Origin: Liopterus haemorrhoidalis
Lineage: Eukaryota; Arthropoda; Insecta; Coleoptera; Dytiscidae
Direction of reading: 5' to 3'
Length of the DNA stretch: 64,000 nucleotides
Assembly (NCBI GenBank): GCA_963971575.1
Contig: OZ020616.1
Span: forward strand, 24,769,120 to 24,833,119
Shown here: piece after piece, positions 32,689 through 44,700 of the stretch
Numbering within the stretch: position 1 is the first letter of the stretch
Layout of the letters: every line of letters begins with the position of its first letter
The notes under the pieces: model-generated
What the model saw: only the letters and a program-made list of their open reading frames with translations
The model's database searches: none
What the model was told of the DNA's origin: nothing
Program-made: the position numbers and the translations under genes

Positions 32689-33611
32689 CAAGGTGTCTCA
32701 AAAGAAATTTTATATTTGGTGGATCGATTAAAAAAAAAGTAAGCCGTATATAGAAAAAATGTTTATTAATTATTAAAATACACTTTTTGGGGATTTATTT
32801 CTTAAAAATAATATCGCCTAAATGTAGACCCTCGCGTTCTCGGCACTCATTTAATCGAACAGTAAAATTACTTATGACGTCTCGGCAGGTGGACTCGGGG
32901 ATGGCTGCCATTTCGTGACGGATATTTTCTTTCAAATGCGCCAGTGAAGTCGGTTTATTGGCGTAAACTTTAGATTTAAGATAACCCCATAGGAAAAAGT
33001 CCATAGGGGTTAAATCTGGACTGCGTGGAGGCCAATTTATGTCACCTCTCCGGGAGATCACTCAATCACCTGATTTACGAAATTAAGCCTCTGACTGGCA
33101 TCTTGGGGCTTTAATTCTTGCACCAATTGAATTTTGTAGGGGTGCAGCTTTAGGTCTTTGTTTATAATGCGATGTAATGATGATCTATGCACATTTAAAG
33201 CTTGCGCGCTTCCGAATTGAAAGGTTCGAGTCGTCACGAACAGACTGATTAACATTCTCCACGTTTTCTACCGTTCTTGATGACCTAGGTCGCCCGGATT
33301 TTGATTTATTCAGCGTTGTACCAGTCTCTTCAAACTTTTTAACCCAATGTCGAATGAGAGGAATGCTTGGCGCATCATTTAAGTGGCGAAAACCTCGAAT
33401 ACTGCAGAATTTTCTACGCGCTACAGTCGCCGAATCACCGTTTTTGTAAAACTCTCGCACGCATAACGCGCGGTCTGCTCCCGAGAAACGCTCCATAGCG
33501 ACTAGATTCCCAAGAGCCAGGCTACCGATTGACATAACCCCCGCGCCCCTCGGATACGTTGCGTTCACGCAGTAAGCTAAATAAATATAAAATTTCTTTT
33601 GAGACACCTTG
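32689..33611 (-). mobile_element. mariner element, internally deleted (copy A)
   Basis: TA-flanked (32687-32688, 33612-33613). The ends CAAGGTGTCTCAAAAGAAAT and ATTTCTTTTGAGACACCTTG are inverted, continuing for about 30 bp. It sits in the 3' UTR of the CR1/Jockey-type LINE. At 923 bp it lacks the central part of the transposase. A sister copy lies at 49951-50854. Confidence 0.9.
32795..33607 (-). pseudogene. mariner-type transposase, internal deletion (copy A)
   Basis: The N-terminal part has an HTH/DUF4817-like region (MERFSGADRALCVREFYKNG; WVKKFEETGTTL; KSGRPRSSRTVENV). LHPYKIQLVQELKPQDASQR follows in another frame because copy A lacks two bases (AC) near 33205 that copy B keeps. After NFVNQVIE the sequence jumps to ISRRGDINWPPRSPDLTPMD then FFLWGYLKSKVYANKP. 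This includes the third catalytic Asp but omits the first two, so no active enzyme is possible. Confidence 0.85.
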
Positions 33612-33750
33612 TATTTTTATTACTTTGACTTGAAACTAATATTTTAATCTGTTGTATTGTATTTTTCAATTTTATAACTTTTAACTTTTGACTTGTGTAA
33701 GCATGTTGTCATGTATTTAACACGAATAAATATTATTATTATTATTATTA

Positions 33751-34225
33751 CCTCAAGAAATTTAACATTGTGGATAACGACAAATGCAGTTATTGTGACC
33801 AAGTCGGCGACCCGAGCCACCTAATTTTCGCATGTATAAATTTCAAAAAGGAACAAGACAAATTAATGGCCACATTACTCAGAGAAAAAATCGAACTCCC
33901 CAACAATATAGCAACTATATTATCTAAAGACAACAAAAATATTTACAACGCACTCTCAGAATATCTCACTAGCACCGACATACAACTTTAAAAACATAAA
34001 TATCACATTCATTACTAACTCCCCCCTCTATTGTCACCCCAACATGGCTACCTCCTGAACCTTAGTCCTGCCGTGACGGCCTCTCGGCAACATCCTCCTC
34101 CCGTACTATTCCTCCACCCCACTCCTCCTCATCATTTACATACATCTACATTAAAAATAGTAATAGAAACTGGCTCACTGGAGAAATCCGACAGAAGCCA
34201 ACAATCACCTTTAAAAAAAAAAAAA
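33751..34225 (+). mobile_element. 3' end of a further LINE, poly-A tailed
   Basis: The last ~80 codons of an ORF2-like protein, a 3' UTR and a poly-A run at 34212-34225. It begins directly after the ATT tail of the previous LINE. It is severely 5' truncated. Confidence 0.6.
33752..33991 (+). pseudogene. LINE ORF2 C-terminus with zinc-knuckle motif
   Basis: The frame reads LKKFNIVDNDKCSYCDQVGD, then PSHLIFACINF, to a stop at 33991. CxxC...H....C resembles the terminal motif of the LINE ORF2 at 23663-27340 (CEECATELTVEHILMTC). It is followed by a short helix-rich tail, as in that protein, so an I-type or related element is likely. Confidence 0.6.
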
Positions 34226-34628
34226 ATGAGTCCCATGTGCAGCCGTCTAGTTGGAGTTGGCCCCAGAAGACCAGAACGCTCACTAAGGGGTTTTGACTGG
34301 ACACGATTTTGTTCTTGCTTCTGTGAAGGCGCGAAGCTAACGGAGTACTGTCAAACACACGCAACGTTTTTGTTTACTTCAAAGAGCTTACTTGAACCTT
34401 AAATCTAGCGTTTATCAACACGAGATGACTCATATTGTACCACTATTGTAATAAACGTTGTCGTAAAACAGTAATACATGTAAACATAATTCCAACGTAA
34501 TTCTATAATTAGACCGATGTCATTTTGCAAATTTTGCTGGATATGGTGGGGGAGTTTCGCGGGACCGGGGGCCCTTCCTTATGTTTGCCTACAGGCCCAA
34601 AAATCGTAGCTACGCCACTGAATAATTA

Positions 34629-34992
34629 ATACACATTTCTGTATCGTTTACCAGAACAGAATGTCATTATATGCTTCGTACAATGATGCCAGTTTTACGG
34701 AGTTGAATTGGTACCATTGGGATAGTGGAGGTGTTTTCATACCTTACACATCTAAAAAGTATATGCGTTGACTAGCAGCGCTTTGTTGTGGAATATCGCT
34801 GAACTATTCTGTATAACCAGTATATGTGTATCGGTCAAAATGACCTCAACACTAAAATTTAATATGGGACTCGTAGTGACCCCCTGATCATTCTGACAAA
34901 ATTTTAATGGGGATACCTACTTGCCTCCGATTTTGACACATTCGCCTCCGTTTCGGAGGCGTATTCAATGTTAGCATATATACTTTGGAGGC
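34629..34992. other. non-coding stretch
   Basis: No gene is seen. A local inverted/direct repeat of CGCCTCCG / CGGAGGCG occurs at about 34920-34995, next to the Penelope complex. Confidence 0.45.
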
Positions 34993-35006
34993 GTGTAGGT
35001 ACTATA

Positions 35007-35010
<4 letters not shown>

Positions 35011-35058
<48 letters not shown>
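35011..35058. repeat. (TA)n microsatellite at left edge of the Penelope pair
   Basis: About 48 bp of alternating T and A, between the 18-bp outer repeat and the pLTR. Confidence 0.9.
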
Positions 35059-35064
<6 letters not shown>

Positions 35065-35503
35065 TCTTCTTTAATCGTCAGTATTAGTTAGGAAAATTAA
35101 AAAACAAGTATCATGGTACGTTTCGCGTTTTATTAGTTAACGCATCTTCAGCCTAAAATAATTATATACATTGAATTACAATTTTATATTAATATAAAAA
35201 ATGGTATAAAAGGATTTTAACAATATAATCAAGTTTACGTAGATGTGATAGTAGTTTTGTAAATATATTGATAATAGAATTAAAAACTCACCAGTAGATA
35301 GAAGCAATCATGGTACACAGTGGTCAGATGGTAAAAGTCCAAAAATTTTTGTCAAAAGTTAAAAAAATGGAAGTCAAGATTTAAAATAATAAAATTCACT
35401 GTGTACGTGTAATGTATGTCAGGTGACTGTGATAAAAATTCTATTGCAATATCGTAATCTGGTAATCAAGGTACGTTTAAACTTGTTGAAAAAATGTATC
35501 ATA
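35057..35503 (-). repeat. Penelope pLTR, copy 1 (3' side of ORF A)
   Basis: A 447-bp block bounded by AAAATGTTCTTCTTTAATCG and TTGAAAAAATGTATCATA. It is a direct repeat of 38085-38530 and an inverted repeat of 45858-46304. It contains the hammerhead-like motif at 35116-35151. Confidence 0.88.
35116..35151 (-). ncRNA. hammerhead-like motif in Penelope pLTR
   Basis: The minus strand reads CTGAAGATGCGTT, a 9-nt loop AACTAATAA, then AACGCGAAACGTAC. A 5-bp stem (GCGTT/AACGC) is placed between CTGA.GA and GAAAC as in helix II of a hammerhead ribozyme. Penelope elements are known to encode hammerheads. Here the core reads CTGAAGAT rather than CTGATGA, so activity is uncertain. The same motif occurs at 38143-38178 and 46210-46245. 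Confidence 0.5.
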
Positions 35504-35593
35504 GGAAATATAGGGTCAATGACTGCTGTCTGAATTTGAATATATACGGGAAGTTAAATTGAATGGATATATATTGAAATATGTATTATAAGT
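35504..35593 (-). other. Penelope 3' UTR
   Basis: Sequence between the ORF A stop and the pLTR. The same sequence follows the copy B stop at 45768-45857. Confidence 0.6.
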
Positions 35594-38036
35594 TTAGTGT
35601 AAATTTTTGAATAAGGGGTGGTAAATTTTGCTCAAATCGTCAATGTCGGTCTTTTTGTTAACATTTTGTCCTAGTGTGTCGAGTATATGTAACATTTCAG
35701 ATGTAAGTCTTTTATCCCAATTTTTTTCTTTGTCTAATATTTTGACATTAAGGTAGTCGAAGTTGTGATTATACTTATTAGCGTGGATGGCAAGAGCAGT
35801 ACTTTGAGGCTTAAGCCTTACATCTGATTTGTGTTGTGTTATCCTGTGTCTTAGCTTTTGAGATGTAGTACCTATGTATGTGCGAGGGCAGGAGGAACAT
35901 GGGATAGAATATACTAGGTTGGATTGATCGAGATTTTCAATTTTTGATTTTAATTTTGAAAAGTTTTGTTGGTTATTGTTGCTGGTGGTAAATGCTATTG
36001 ATAACTTGTGGTTTTCAAATACTTTTTTGTATTGGTTAAAACTAGGATCGTGAAAAGGGAGTGTTATGTATTTTTTTGTCATTCATGTCTGTCCGGTTGT
36101 CATGTGTATTGTATATTTTGTTTGTTCTTTCTTGAATACGTCTCTTGATAAGTTTTAAGGGAAAGTTGTTGTTTAAAAACGCGCTGGTAACCTTTTTAAT
36201 GTTTTCTTTTCTAAAACTGACGTCAGATAGTTTTAGAGCTCTGTCGATAGTATTATCTAAAATGTTTATTTTTTGGTTCTTAGGGTGGTTTGAATAATAA
36301 TTTAGATAGCGCCAACTATGGGTTGGTTTTTGGTACCAGTTTGTTATTATTTTTCCGTTTTCAGTGTTTCTTATAAGCGTCATGTCTAAGAAATGGATAG
36401 AATTGTCTTGTTCTGTCTCGAGTGTGAATTGTAATCGTGGGTGAAAGGTGTTGAAGGAATTTGTCAGTTCGTCTATTTTATCTTTTTTGTAAGTCAGTAC
36501 TAAGTCGTCAACATAACGTCCGTAGAACAAAGGTTTTTCGCTTAATTTGTTTAAACATTCTTCCTCTAATTCTTCTAATACCATGTTGGCAATTAAACTG
36601 GATATAGGGTTTCCCATTGCGCAACCGAAAGTTTGAGCATAGAATTCTTGACCATGTTTAAAATAAGTGTTTTGTAGGCAGAAGTTGACGCCGGTCTGAA
36701 ATTCTTCTTTAGACAATGTCGTGTAAGGTTCTATGTCGGTCCATTTTTTCTTAATAATTTCAAGAGCTAAGTTCACAGGTGTGTTTGTGTAGAGAGAGAT
36801 TACGTCAAGGGATGCTAAGATGTGGTTATCTGGTATCGTGAGATGTTTTATTTTTGATTTGAAGTCTAAGGAATTTTTTAAGTTGGAATCTTTTTTACCT
36901 ATAATGTTGCTGAGGATATTGGCTAGATATTTGGACAAGGTGTAAGTAGGGGAGTTTATGCTGGAGACTATGGGGCGGTAAGGAATTCTTGGTTTATGGA
37001 TTTTAGGTAAAAAATAAATTCTAGGGGGAACTGCATTAGTTGTGGATAGTTTTTGTTTTGTCATTTTGTCAATTAGTCCTATGTCAAGCCATTTTTTAAC
37101 TAAGTCATTGTTCTGTTTTTGTATTTTGTTGGTGGGGTCAGATTTTAATTTTTTGTAAGTCAATTCATCTTTCAATGTTTCGGTGGTTTGTATGTCATAA
37201 TCAGTTTTGTTTAATATTACTGTTTTTGAACCTTTGTCAGCATTTGTCACAATAATGTTTGGGTGTTGTTTAAGGAAGTGACGTGTCTCTCTATTAATAT
37301 TGTTGAAAAATGTATTTGTGTGATTTGTGTGTTTATTGTTTTTGTGCTGTTGTATAAGGGTCGCAGTACAGTTTTTTACGTCTTGTCTTAAGTTTTGGGC
37401 GTCAGTTATTTTGTTTGTCTTAATTGTTGATTCGGTATTTTTTATTATGTCGAAAATTGTGTCTTTTTTTATTTTATTTTCACTAAAATTAAATTTTGGG
37501 CCTAAACTGAGACAGAGTGCAACATTTTCAGGAAGATCTGTATCGCTTAGATTTTGAACCCATTCTTTGTTGTATTTTACGTTAGGTTTTAATGTATTAC
37601 TAAGTGTATCAAATTTTTTTAATTGTAAATTTTTTGTGTTGTTAAATATCATTTCAAATTTTTTCTTACTATTATTTAAATAATTAGTCGCGCAAAAACC
37701 AGAGCAATTTAAATTAGTGATAATTACTTCTAAATGTTCTATATTACTAGTTAATCTAGAGATGTTGGTGATAGTGTTTTTAATTTCTATGTTCAATATA
37801 CTTACATGAAATGAATGAAGGGCATTTTTGTATTTTGGTAGATTCCAAAGATGTTGAGTTCCGTTGTGGTTCCATTTTCTGATGAAGTTGGGGATAATGT
37901 TGTGGCTTCGGCATCGAAGAAGAAAGTTTCTTTGGTTTATAGCTTTGGCTAGTTTACATTTTTGTACTTCATATGTTTTAATTATTTTGTAGTCATTCTT
38001 CAGTTGTTGTCTTATAGTATTATAGTTCTGGTCCAT
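35594..38036 (-). pseudogene. Penelope-like RT + GIY-YIG endonuclease (copy A), one frameshift
   Basis: A polyprotein of roughly 810 residues. It starts at ATG 38036 (MDQNYNTIRQQLKNDYK). The RT shows PPRIYFLPKIHKPRIPYRPI, ILASLDVISLYTNTPV (motif A), GCAMGNPISSLIANM (B) and YGRYVDDLVLTY (C, YVDD). HFLDMTLI and the C-terminal GIY-YIG nuclease follow: LVYSIPCSSCPRTYIGTTSQ then KLRHRITQHK, ending PLFKNLH. The protein changes frame in a T7 run at 36071-36077 (A7 on the coding strand); copy B has six A at the same place (40452-40457). Copy A therefore carries a 1-nt homopolymer insertion separating RT from nuclease. It is otherwise open. Confidence 0.9.
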
Positions 38037-38084
38037 TTTGGAGAATATATAGATGTAAATTCTTGACGAGTAATATACAGATAT

Positions 38085-38530
38085 AAAATGTTCTTCTTTA
38101 ATCGTCAGTATTAGTTAGGAAAATTAAAAAACAAGTATCATGGTACGTTTCGCGTTTTATTAGTTAACGCATCTTCAGCCTAAAATAATTATATACATTG
38201 AATTACAATTTTATATTAATATAAAAAATGGTATAAAAGGATTTTAACAATATAATCAAGTTTACGTAGATGTGATAGTAGTTTTGTAAATATATTGATA
38301 ATAGAATTAAAAACTCACCAGTAGATAGAAGCAATCATGGTACACAGTGGTCAGATGGTAAAAGTCCAAAAATTTTTGTCAAAAGTTAAAAAAATGGAAG
38401 TCAAGATTTAAAATAATAAAATTCACTGTGTACGTGTAATGTATGTCAGGTGACTGTGATAAAAATTCTATTGCAATATCGTAATCTGGTAATCAAGGTA
38501 CGTTTAAACTTGTTGAAAAAATGTATCATA
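38085..38530 (-). repeat. Penelope pLTR, copy 2 (5' side of ORF A, centre of pair)
   Basis: Direct repeat of 35057-35503. Copy B begins at its far edge: TTGAAAAAATGTATCATA runs directly into AGAATGACTACAAAATAATT, where ORF B joins at the position equivalent to about residue 13 of ORF A. Confidence 0.88.
38143..38178 (-). ncRNA. hammerhead-like motif, second pLTR
   Basis: Same CTGAAGATGCGTT ... AACGCGAAACG arrangement as at 35116-35151, on the minus strand. Confidence 0.5.
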
Positions 38531-40833
38531 AGAATGACTACAAAATAATTAAAACATATGAAGTACAAAAATGTAAACTAGCCAAAGCTATAAACCAAAG
38601 AAAATTTCTTCTTCGATGCCGAAGCCACAACATTATCCCCAACTTCATCAGAAAATGGAACCACAACGGAACTCAACATCTTTGGAATCTACCAAAATAC
38701 AAAAATGCCCTTCATTCATTTCATGTAAGTATATTGAACATAGAAATTAAAAACACTATCACCAACATCTCTAGATTAACTAGTAATATAGAACATTTAG
38801 AAGTAATTATCACTAATTTAAATTGCTCTGGTTTTTGCGCGACTAATTATTTAAATAATAGTAAGAAAAAATTTGAAATGATATTTAACAACACAAAAAA
38901 TTTACAATTAAAAAAATTTGATACACTTAGTAATACATTAAAACCTAACGTAAAATACAACAAAGAATGGGTTCAAAATCTAAGCGATACAGATCTTCCT
39001 GAAAATGTTGCACTCTGTCTCAGTTTAGGCCCAAAATTTAATTTTAGTGAAAATAAAATAAAAAAAGACACAATTTTCGACATAATAAAAAATACCGAAT
39101 CAACAATTAAGACAAACAAAATAACTGACGCCCAAAACTTAAGACAAGACGTAAAAAACTGTACTGCGACCCTTATACAACAGCACAAAAACAATAAACA
39201 CACAAATCACACAAATACATTTTTCAACAATATTAATAGAGAGACACGTCACTTCCTTAAACAACACCCAAACATTATTGTGACAAATGCTGACAAAGGT
39301 TCAAAAACAGTAATATTAAACAAAACTGATTATGACATACAAACCACCGAAACATTGAAAGATGAATTGACTTACAAAAAATTAAAATCTGACCCCACCA
39401 ACAAAATACAAAAACAGAACAATGACTTAGTTAAAAAATGGCTTGACATAGGACTAATTGACAAAATGACAAAACAAAAACTATCCACAACTAATGCAGT
39501 TCCCCCTAGAATTTATTTTTTACCTAAAATCCATAAACCAAGAATTCCTTACCGCCCCATAGTCTCCAGCATAAACTCCCCTACTTACACCTTGTCCAAA
39601 TATCTAGCCAATATCCTCAGCAACATTATAGGTAAAAAAGATTCCAACGTAAAAAATTCCTTAGACTTCAAATCAAAAATAAAACATCTCACGATACCAG
39701 ATAACCACATCTTAGCATCCCTTGACGTAATCTCTCTCTACACAAACACACCTGTGAACTTAGCTCTTGAAATTATTAAGAAAAAATGGACCGACATAGA
39801 ACCTTACACGACATTGTCTAAAGAAGAATTTCAGACCGGCGTCAACTTCTGCTACAAAACACTTATTTTAAACATGGTCAAGAATTCTATGCTCAAACTT
39901 TCGGTTGCGCAATGGGAAACCCTATATCCAGTTCAATTGCCAACATGGTATTAGAAGAATTAGAGGAAGAATGTTTAAACAAATTAAGCGAAAAACCTTT
40001 GTTCTACGGACGTTATGTTGACGACTTAGTACTGACTTACAAAAAAGATAAAATAGACGAACTGACAAATTCCTTCAACACCTTTCACCCACGATTACAA
40101 TTCACACTCGAGACAGAACAAGACAATTCTATCCATTTCTTAGACATGACGCTTATAAGAAACACTGAAAACGGAAAAATAATAACAAACTGGTACCAAA
40201 AACCAACCCATAGTTGGCGCTATCTAAATTATTATTCAAACCACCCTAAGAACCAAAAAATAAACATTTTAGATAATACTATCGACAGAGCTCTAAAACT
40301 ATCTGACGTCAGTTTTAGAAAAGAAAACATTAAAAAGGTTACCAGCGCGTTTTTAAACAATAACTTTCCCTTAAAACTTATCAAGAGACGTATTCAAGAA
40401 AGAACAAACAAAATATACAATACACATGACAACCGGACAGACATGAATGACAAAAAATACATAACACTCCCTTTTCACGATCCTAGTTTTAACCAATACA
40501 AAAAAGTATTTGAAAACCACAAGTTATCAATAGCATTTACCACCAGCAACAATAACCAACAAAACTTTTCAAAATTAAAATCAAAAATTGAAAATCTCGA
40601 TCAATCCAACCTAGTATATTCTATCCCATGTTCCTCCTGCCCTCGCACATACATAGGTACTACATCTCAAAAGCTAAGACACAGGATAACACAACACAAA
40701 TCAGATGTAAGGCTTAAGCCTCAAAGTACTGCTCTTGCCATCCACGCTAATAAGTATAATCACAACTTCGACTACCTTAATGTCAAAATATTAGACAAAG
40801 AAAAAAATTGGGATAAAAGACTTACATCTGAAA

Positions 40834-41794
40834 TCTTTATATATAAAAATGGATATTTGTGGCTATGTCCGGAAATTCTAACCCACTTCCAGATACGCTA
40901 CCGAGTTGAAATTTTGCATACAGGTAGCAAATGGCTTCATCATAACTAGAAAAATCGAAAATCTCAAAAAAGTCCCATCAGAAACGAGAAATTAATAATT
41001 TTGTTTTTAATTACATTCGACCATTGGTATATCTATCACATATGCAGTGACCGGATAGGAATTTTCATTCAATAGTTGACTGTCTAACTGTATGAACATC
41101 GTGAGTGTTCGCTAAATATCGGAAGTGTTCGGCCCGAGAATAACCTTTATCAGCAGGTAAACATTGTAGAAAATAAAACCGGTGTTTGGTTACAGCTGAT
41201 AATAAATTGTTATTGTTATTTAGCAAAACTTATGGTTCGTGTATGTAGAGCGAGACATAAGCTGAATATCTGTTTTCTGGATAATTATTTTTAACGGAGT
41301 TTTCTTAACTTATTTTTAGTATAATTATTTTTTTTTTTCTATCTTTTTTTTACGAATATTGATTTAAATGCGATTGATAGCCATATTTTTTCAGTGTGGG
41401 CTACTTGCTCATTCTTCTATTTTTGTTTAAAAACATCTATTTTCTGTATCTATAAAATAGAAAATATTCGGAAATTGTAACCCACATATGGTACTGAGTT
41501 TTTATGCAAATTTGATGAGTGTGGAAATTTGGTTTACAGGTAGAAAATGCCGTCTGTATAACGATAAAAAAAATCGCATTAGAAACGATATTCATGAATT
41601 TTGTTTTTATTTATATTTGGGCATTAACATAGTTTTGAGAAATATTTAGTTGGATGGCTTTAGTGCAGCTTCGGACATCGTGCATTTTCGTGCGTAATTG
41701 TTATAACCCGAAGCCTGAGGTTGCATTTAGTTTACAGTCAGTCTAACCTAAACAACTGTTGCGAACGGATGTATGTTTATTATCTATCTATCTA
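40834..41794 (+). other. upstream 5' segment of the chimeric Helitron
   Basis: 961 bp with its own TC start. A diverged internal copy of its first ~170 bp begins at about 41453 (TATAAAATAGAAAATATTCG, then GAAATTGTAACCCACATATG). It is non-coding and has no CTAG end before 41795. Confidence 0.6.
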
Positions 41795-44700
41795 TCTATA
41801 TATATAAAAGGCAGTGTCCTGACTGACTGACTGACTGACTGACTCACTCATCACCGCCCAGCCCGAACCCCTGGGCCTAGAAACTTGAAATTCGGAGAGT
41901 ATATTCCCTTCATGACGTAAGCACCCACTAAGAAGGGATTTTTCGAAATTCCACTCCTAAGGGGTGAAATGTTATTTCACGAATTCCGTAATATCTCTTA
42001 GGGCCGATGGGATATCGACTTAGTTTTTGCCTACAAGTATTACCCATACAAATGCAGAAAAACCAATTTCGGGATTTTGCCCTAATCAACCCCTAAAGGG
42101 GTGAACCTACAATCGGGGTGGATTATATATCCCGTTGTATTTCCTGTGTTCGTTTAGTTGCAAGATTACTTTTTAGCACATAGGTGTCTTTTTAAAATAT
42201 CTCGAAATGGTATTGACTGTTCTTTGAAATTTCACCCCTAAAGGGTGAAAAGGGGTGAATTGTGATATTAAGGATTCTTTAATATCTCTTAGGACCAATA
42301 AGATACCAACTTGCTTTTTGCTTACAAAGATTACCCATACAAATATCGAATCACCAATTTCAGGATTTTGTCCTAATCAACCCCTAAAGGGGTGGATCTA
42401 CAATCGGGGGGAATTATACATCCCGTCGTAATTCCTGTGTTCGTTTCGTTGCAACATTACTTTTTGGCACATAGGTGCCTTTTTAAAATATCTCGAAATG
42501 GGTTTGACAGTTTTTTAAAATTACACCCCTAAGGGTTGAAAAGGGGTGAATTGTGATTTCAAGGATGCCTTAATATCTTTTAGGATCAATAAGATATTGA
42601 CTTACTATTTGCTTGCAAAGATTATCCATACAATTACCGAAAAACTTATTTCAGGAATTTGTCCTAATCAACCCCTAAAGGGGTGGATCTACAATCGGGG
42701 TGAGTTATACATTCCGTCGTATTTCCTGTGTTCGTTTAGTTGCAACATTACTTTTTGGCACATAGGTGTCTTTTTAAAATAACTCGAAATGGGTTTGACA
42801 GTTTTTTAAAATTTCACCCCTATAGGGTGAAAAGGGGTGAATTATGATTTCAAGTATTCCTTAATATCTCTTAGAACCAATAAGATATCGACTTGCTTTT
42901 TGCTTACAACGATTACCCATACAAATACCGAAAAACATATTTCAGGTTTTTGTCCTAATCAACTCCTAAAGGGGTGCATCTACAATCGGGGTGAATTATA
43001 CATCCCGTCGTATTTCCTGTGTTCATTAGTTGCAGCATTACTTTTTGGCACATAGGTGTCTTTTTAAAATATCTCGAAATGGGTTTGACAGTTTTTTAAA
43101 ATTTCACCCCTAAGGGTTGAAAAGGGGTGAATTGTGATTTTAAGGATTCCTTAATATCTCTTAGAACCAATAAGATATGGACTTACTGTTTGCTTGCAAA
43201 GATTATCCATACAATTACCGAAAAACGTATTTCAGGAATTTGTCCTAATCAACCCCTAAAGGGGTGGATCTACAATCAGGGTGAGTTATACATTTCGTTG
43301 TATTTCCTGTGTACGTTTAGTTGCAACATTACTTTTTAGCACATAGCTGTCTTTTTAAAATATCTCGAAAAGGTTTTGATAGTTTTTAAAATTTCATCCC
43401 TAAAGGGTGAAAAGGGGTGAATTGTGATTTCAAGGATTCCTTAATATATCTTAGGGCCAATAAGATATTGCCTTACTTTTTGCTGACAAAGATTACCCAT
43501 ACAAATACCGAAAAATATATTTCAGGATTTTGTCCTAATCAACCCCTAAAGGATGGATCTACAATTGGGGTGAATTATACATCCCGTCGTATTCCCTGTT
43601 TGAGATATAAGGTTTCTTTTTGGCACATAGGCGTCTTTTTAAAATATCTCGAAATAGTTTTGACAACATTTTTAAATTTAACCCCTCAAGGGTGAAAAGG
43701 GGTGAAATGTGATTTCAAGGATTGTTTAATATTTTTTAACACCAATAAGATATCGACTTGGATTTTGCGTACAAAAACTACCGTTACAAATTCCGAAAAA
43801 ACAATTTTTTGATTTTGTCCTAATCAACCCCTTAAGGGGTGGATCTACAATCGGGGTGAATTATACATCCCGCCATATTTCCTGTGTTCGTTTAGTTGCA
43901 ACATTACTTTTTTGCACATAGGTATCTTTTTAAAATATCTCGAAATAGTTTTGACATTTTTTTTTTTTTAATTACCCCCTAAAGGGTGAAAAGGGATGAA
44001 TTGTGATTTCAAGGATTCCTTAATATCTCTTAGGATCAATAAGATATCGACTTGCTTTTTGCTTACGAAGATTACCCATACAAATACCGAAAAACTTATT
44101 TCAGGATTTGGTCCTAATCAACCCTTAAAGGGATGGATCTACAATCAAGGTGAATTATACATCCCGTCGTATTTCCTCTGTTCGTTTAGTTACAAAATTA
44201 ATTTTTGGTCTTTTTAAAATATCTCGAAATGGTATTGACAGTTTTTTTAAATTTCACCCCTAAAGGGTGAAAAGGGGTGAATTGTGATTTTGAAGATTCC
44301 TTAATATCTCTTAGGACCAATAAGATATCGACTTGCTTTTTGCTTACAAATATTACCCATACAAATACGGAAAAATATGTTTCAGGATTTTGTCCTAATC
44401 AACCCCTAAACGGTGGATCTACAATTGGGGTGAATTTTGCATCCCGTCGTATTCCCTGTGTTTGTTGGGTTATAAGGTTTCATTTTGGCACATAGGCGTA
44501 TTTTTTAAAATATCTCGAAATGGTTTTGACAATTTTTTTAAATTTAACCCCTAAAGGGTAAAAAGGGGTAAAATGTGATTTCAAGGATTGTTTAACATTT
44601 TTTAGGACCAATAAGATATTGATGCAAATACCGAAAAACCAATTTTTGGATTTTGTTCTAATCAAGCCCTTAAAGGGTGGATCAACAATCGGGATGAATT

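Larger units (their letters stand above)
30657..33750 (+). mobile_element. 5'-truncated CR1/Jockey-type LINE with nested mariner
   Basis: RT coding from about 30657 to 32619 is followed by a 3' UTR that is interrupted by the mariner at 32689-33611 and resumes to an ATT-repeat tail at about 33729-33750 (AATAAATATTATTATTATT). The endonuclease is missing, so the copy is 5' truncated as is usual for LINE insertions. It lies inside the hAT element. Confidence 0.75.
30177..34620. mobile_element. hAT element holding several later insertions
   Basis: The left end CAGTGGCGTAGCTACC and the right end GTAGCTACGCCACTG are hAT-type inverted repeats. Exact 8-bp copies of AATAATTA flank it at 30169-30176 and 34621-34628. 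Residual hAT sequence is seen only next to the ends (GGGCCCGGATCGGGC on the left, GGGACCGGGGGCCC on the right). The interior carries a 196-bp MITE, a LINE with a mariner inside, and a LINE 3' end. No hAT transposase was recognised. Confidence 0.88.

Noticed and set aside
34031..34402. Pro/Ser-rich 123-codon ORF
   Set aside because: It spans the LINE 3' UTR and its poly-A tail into hAT sequence; no family feature.
36042..38036. Telomerase-like reverse transcriptase
   Set aside because: The YVDD motif, GIY-YIG domain and pLTRs identify a Penelope-like element.
42546..44495. Recurring 60-90-codon frames (NCDFKDSLISL...) in the Helitron units, as a gene family
   Set aside because: Unit spacing is not a multiple of three, most frames have no ATG, and the frames drift and close in diverged units. 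The similarity is explained by the DNA repeat.
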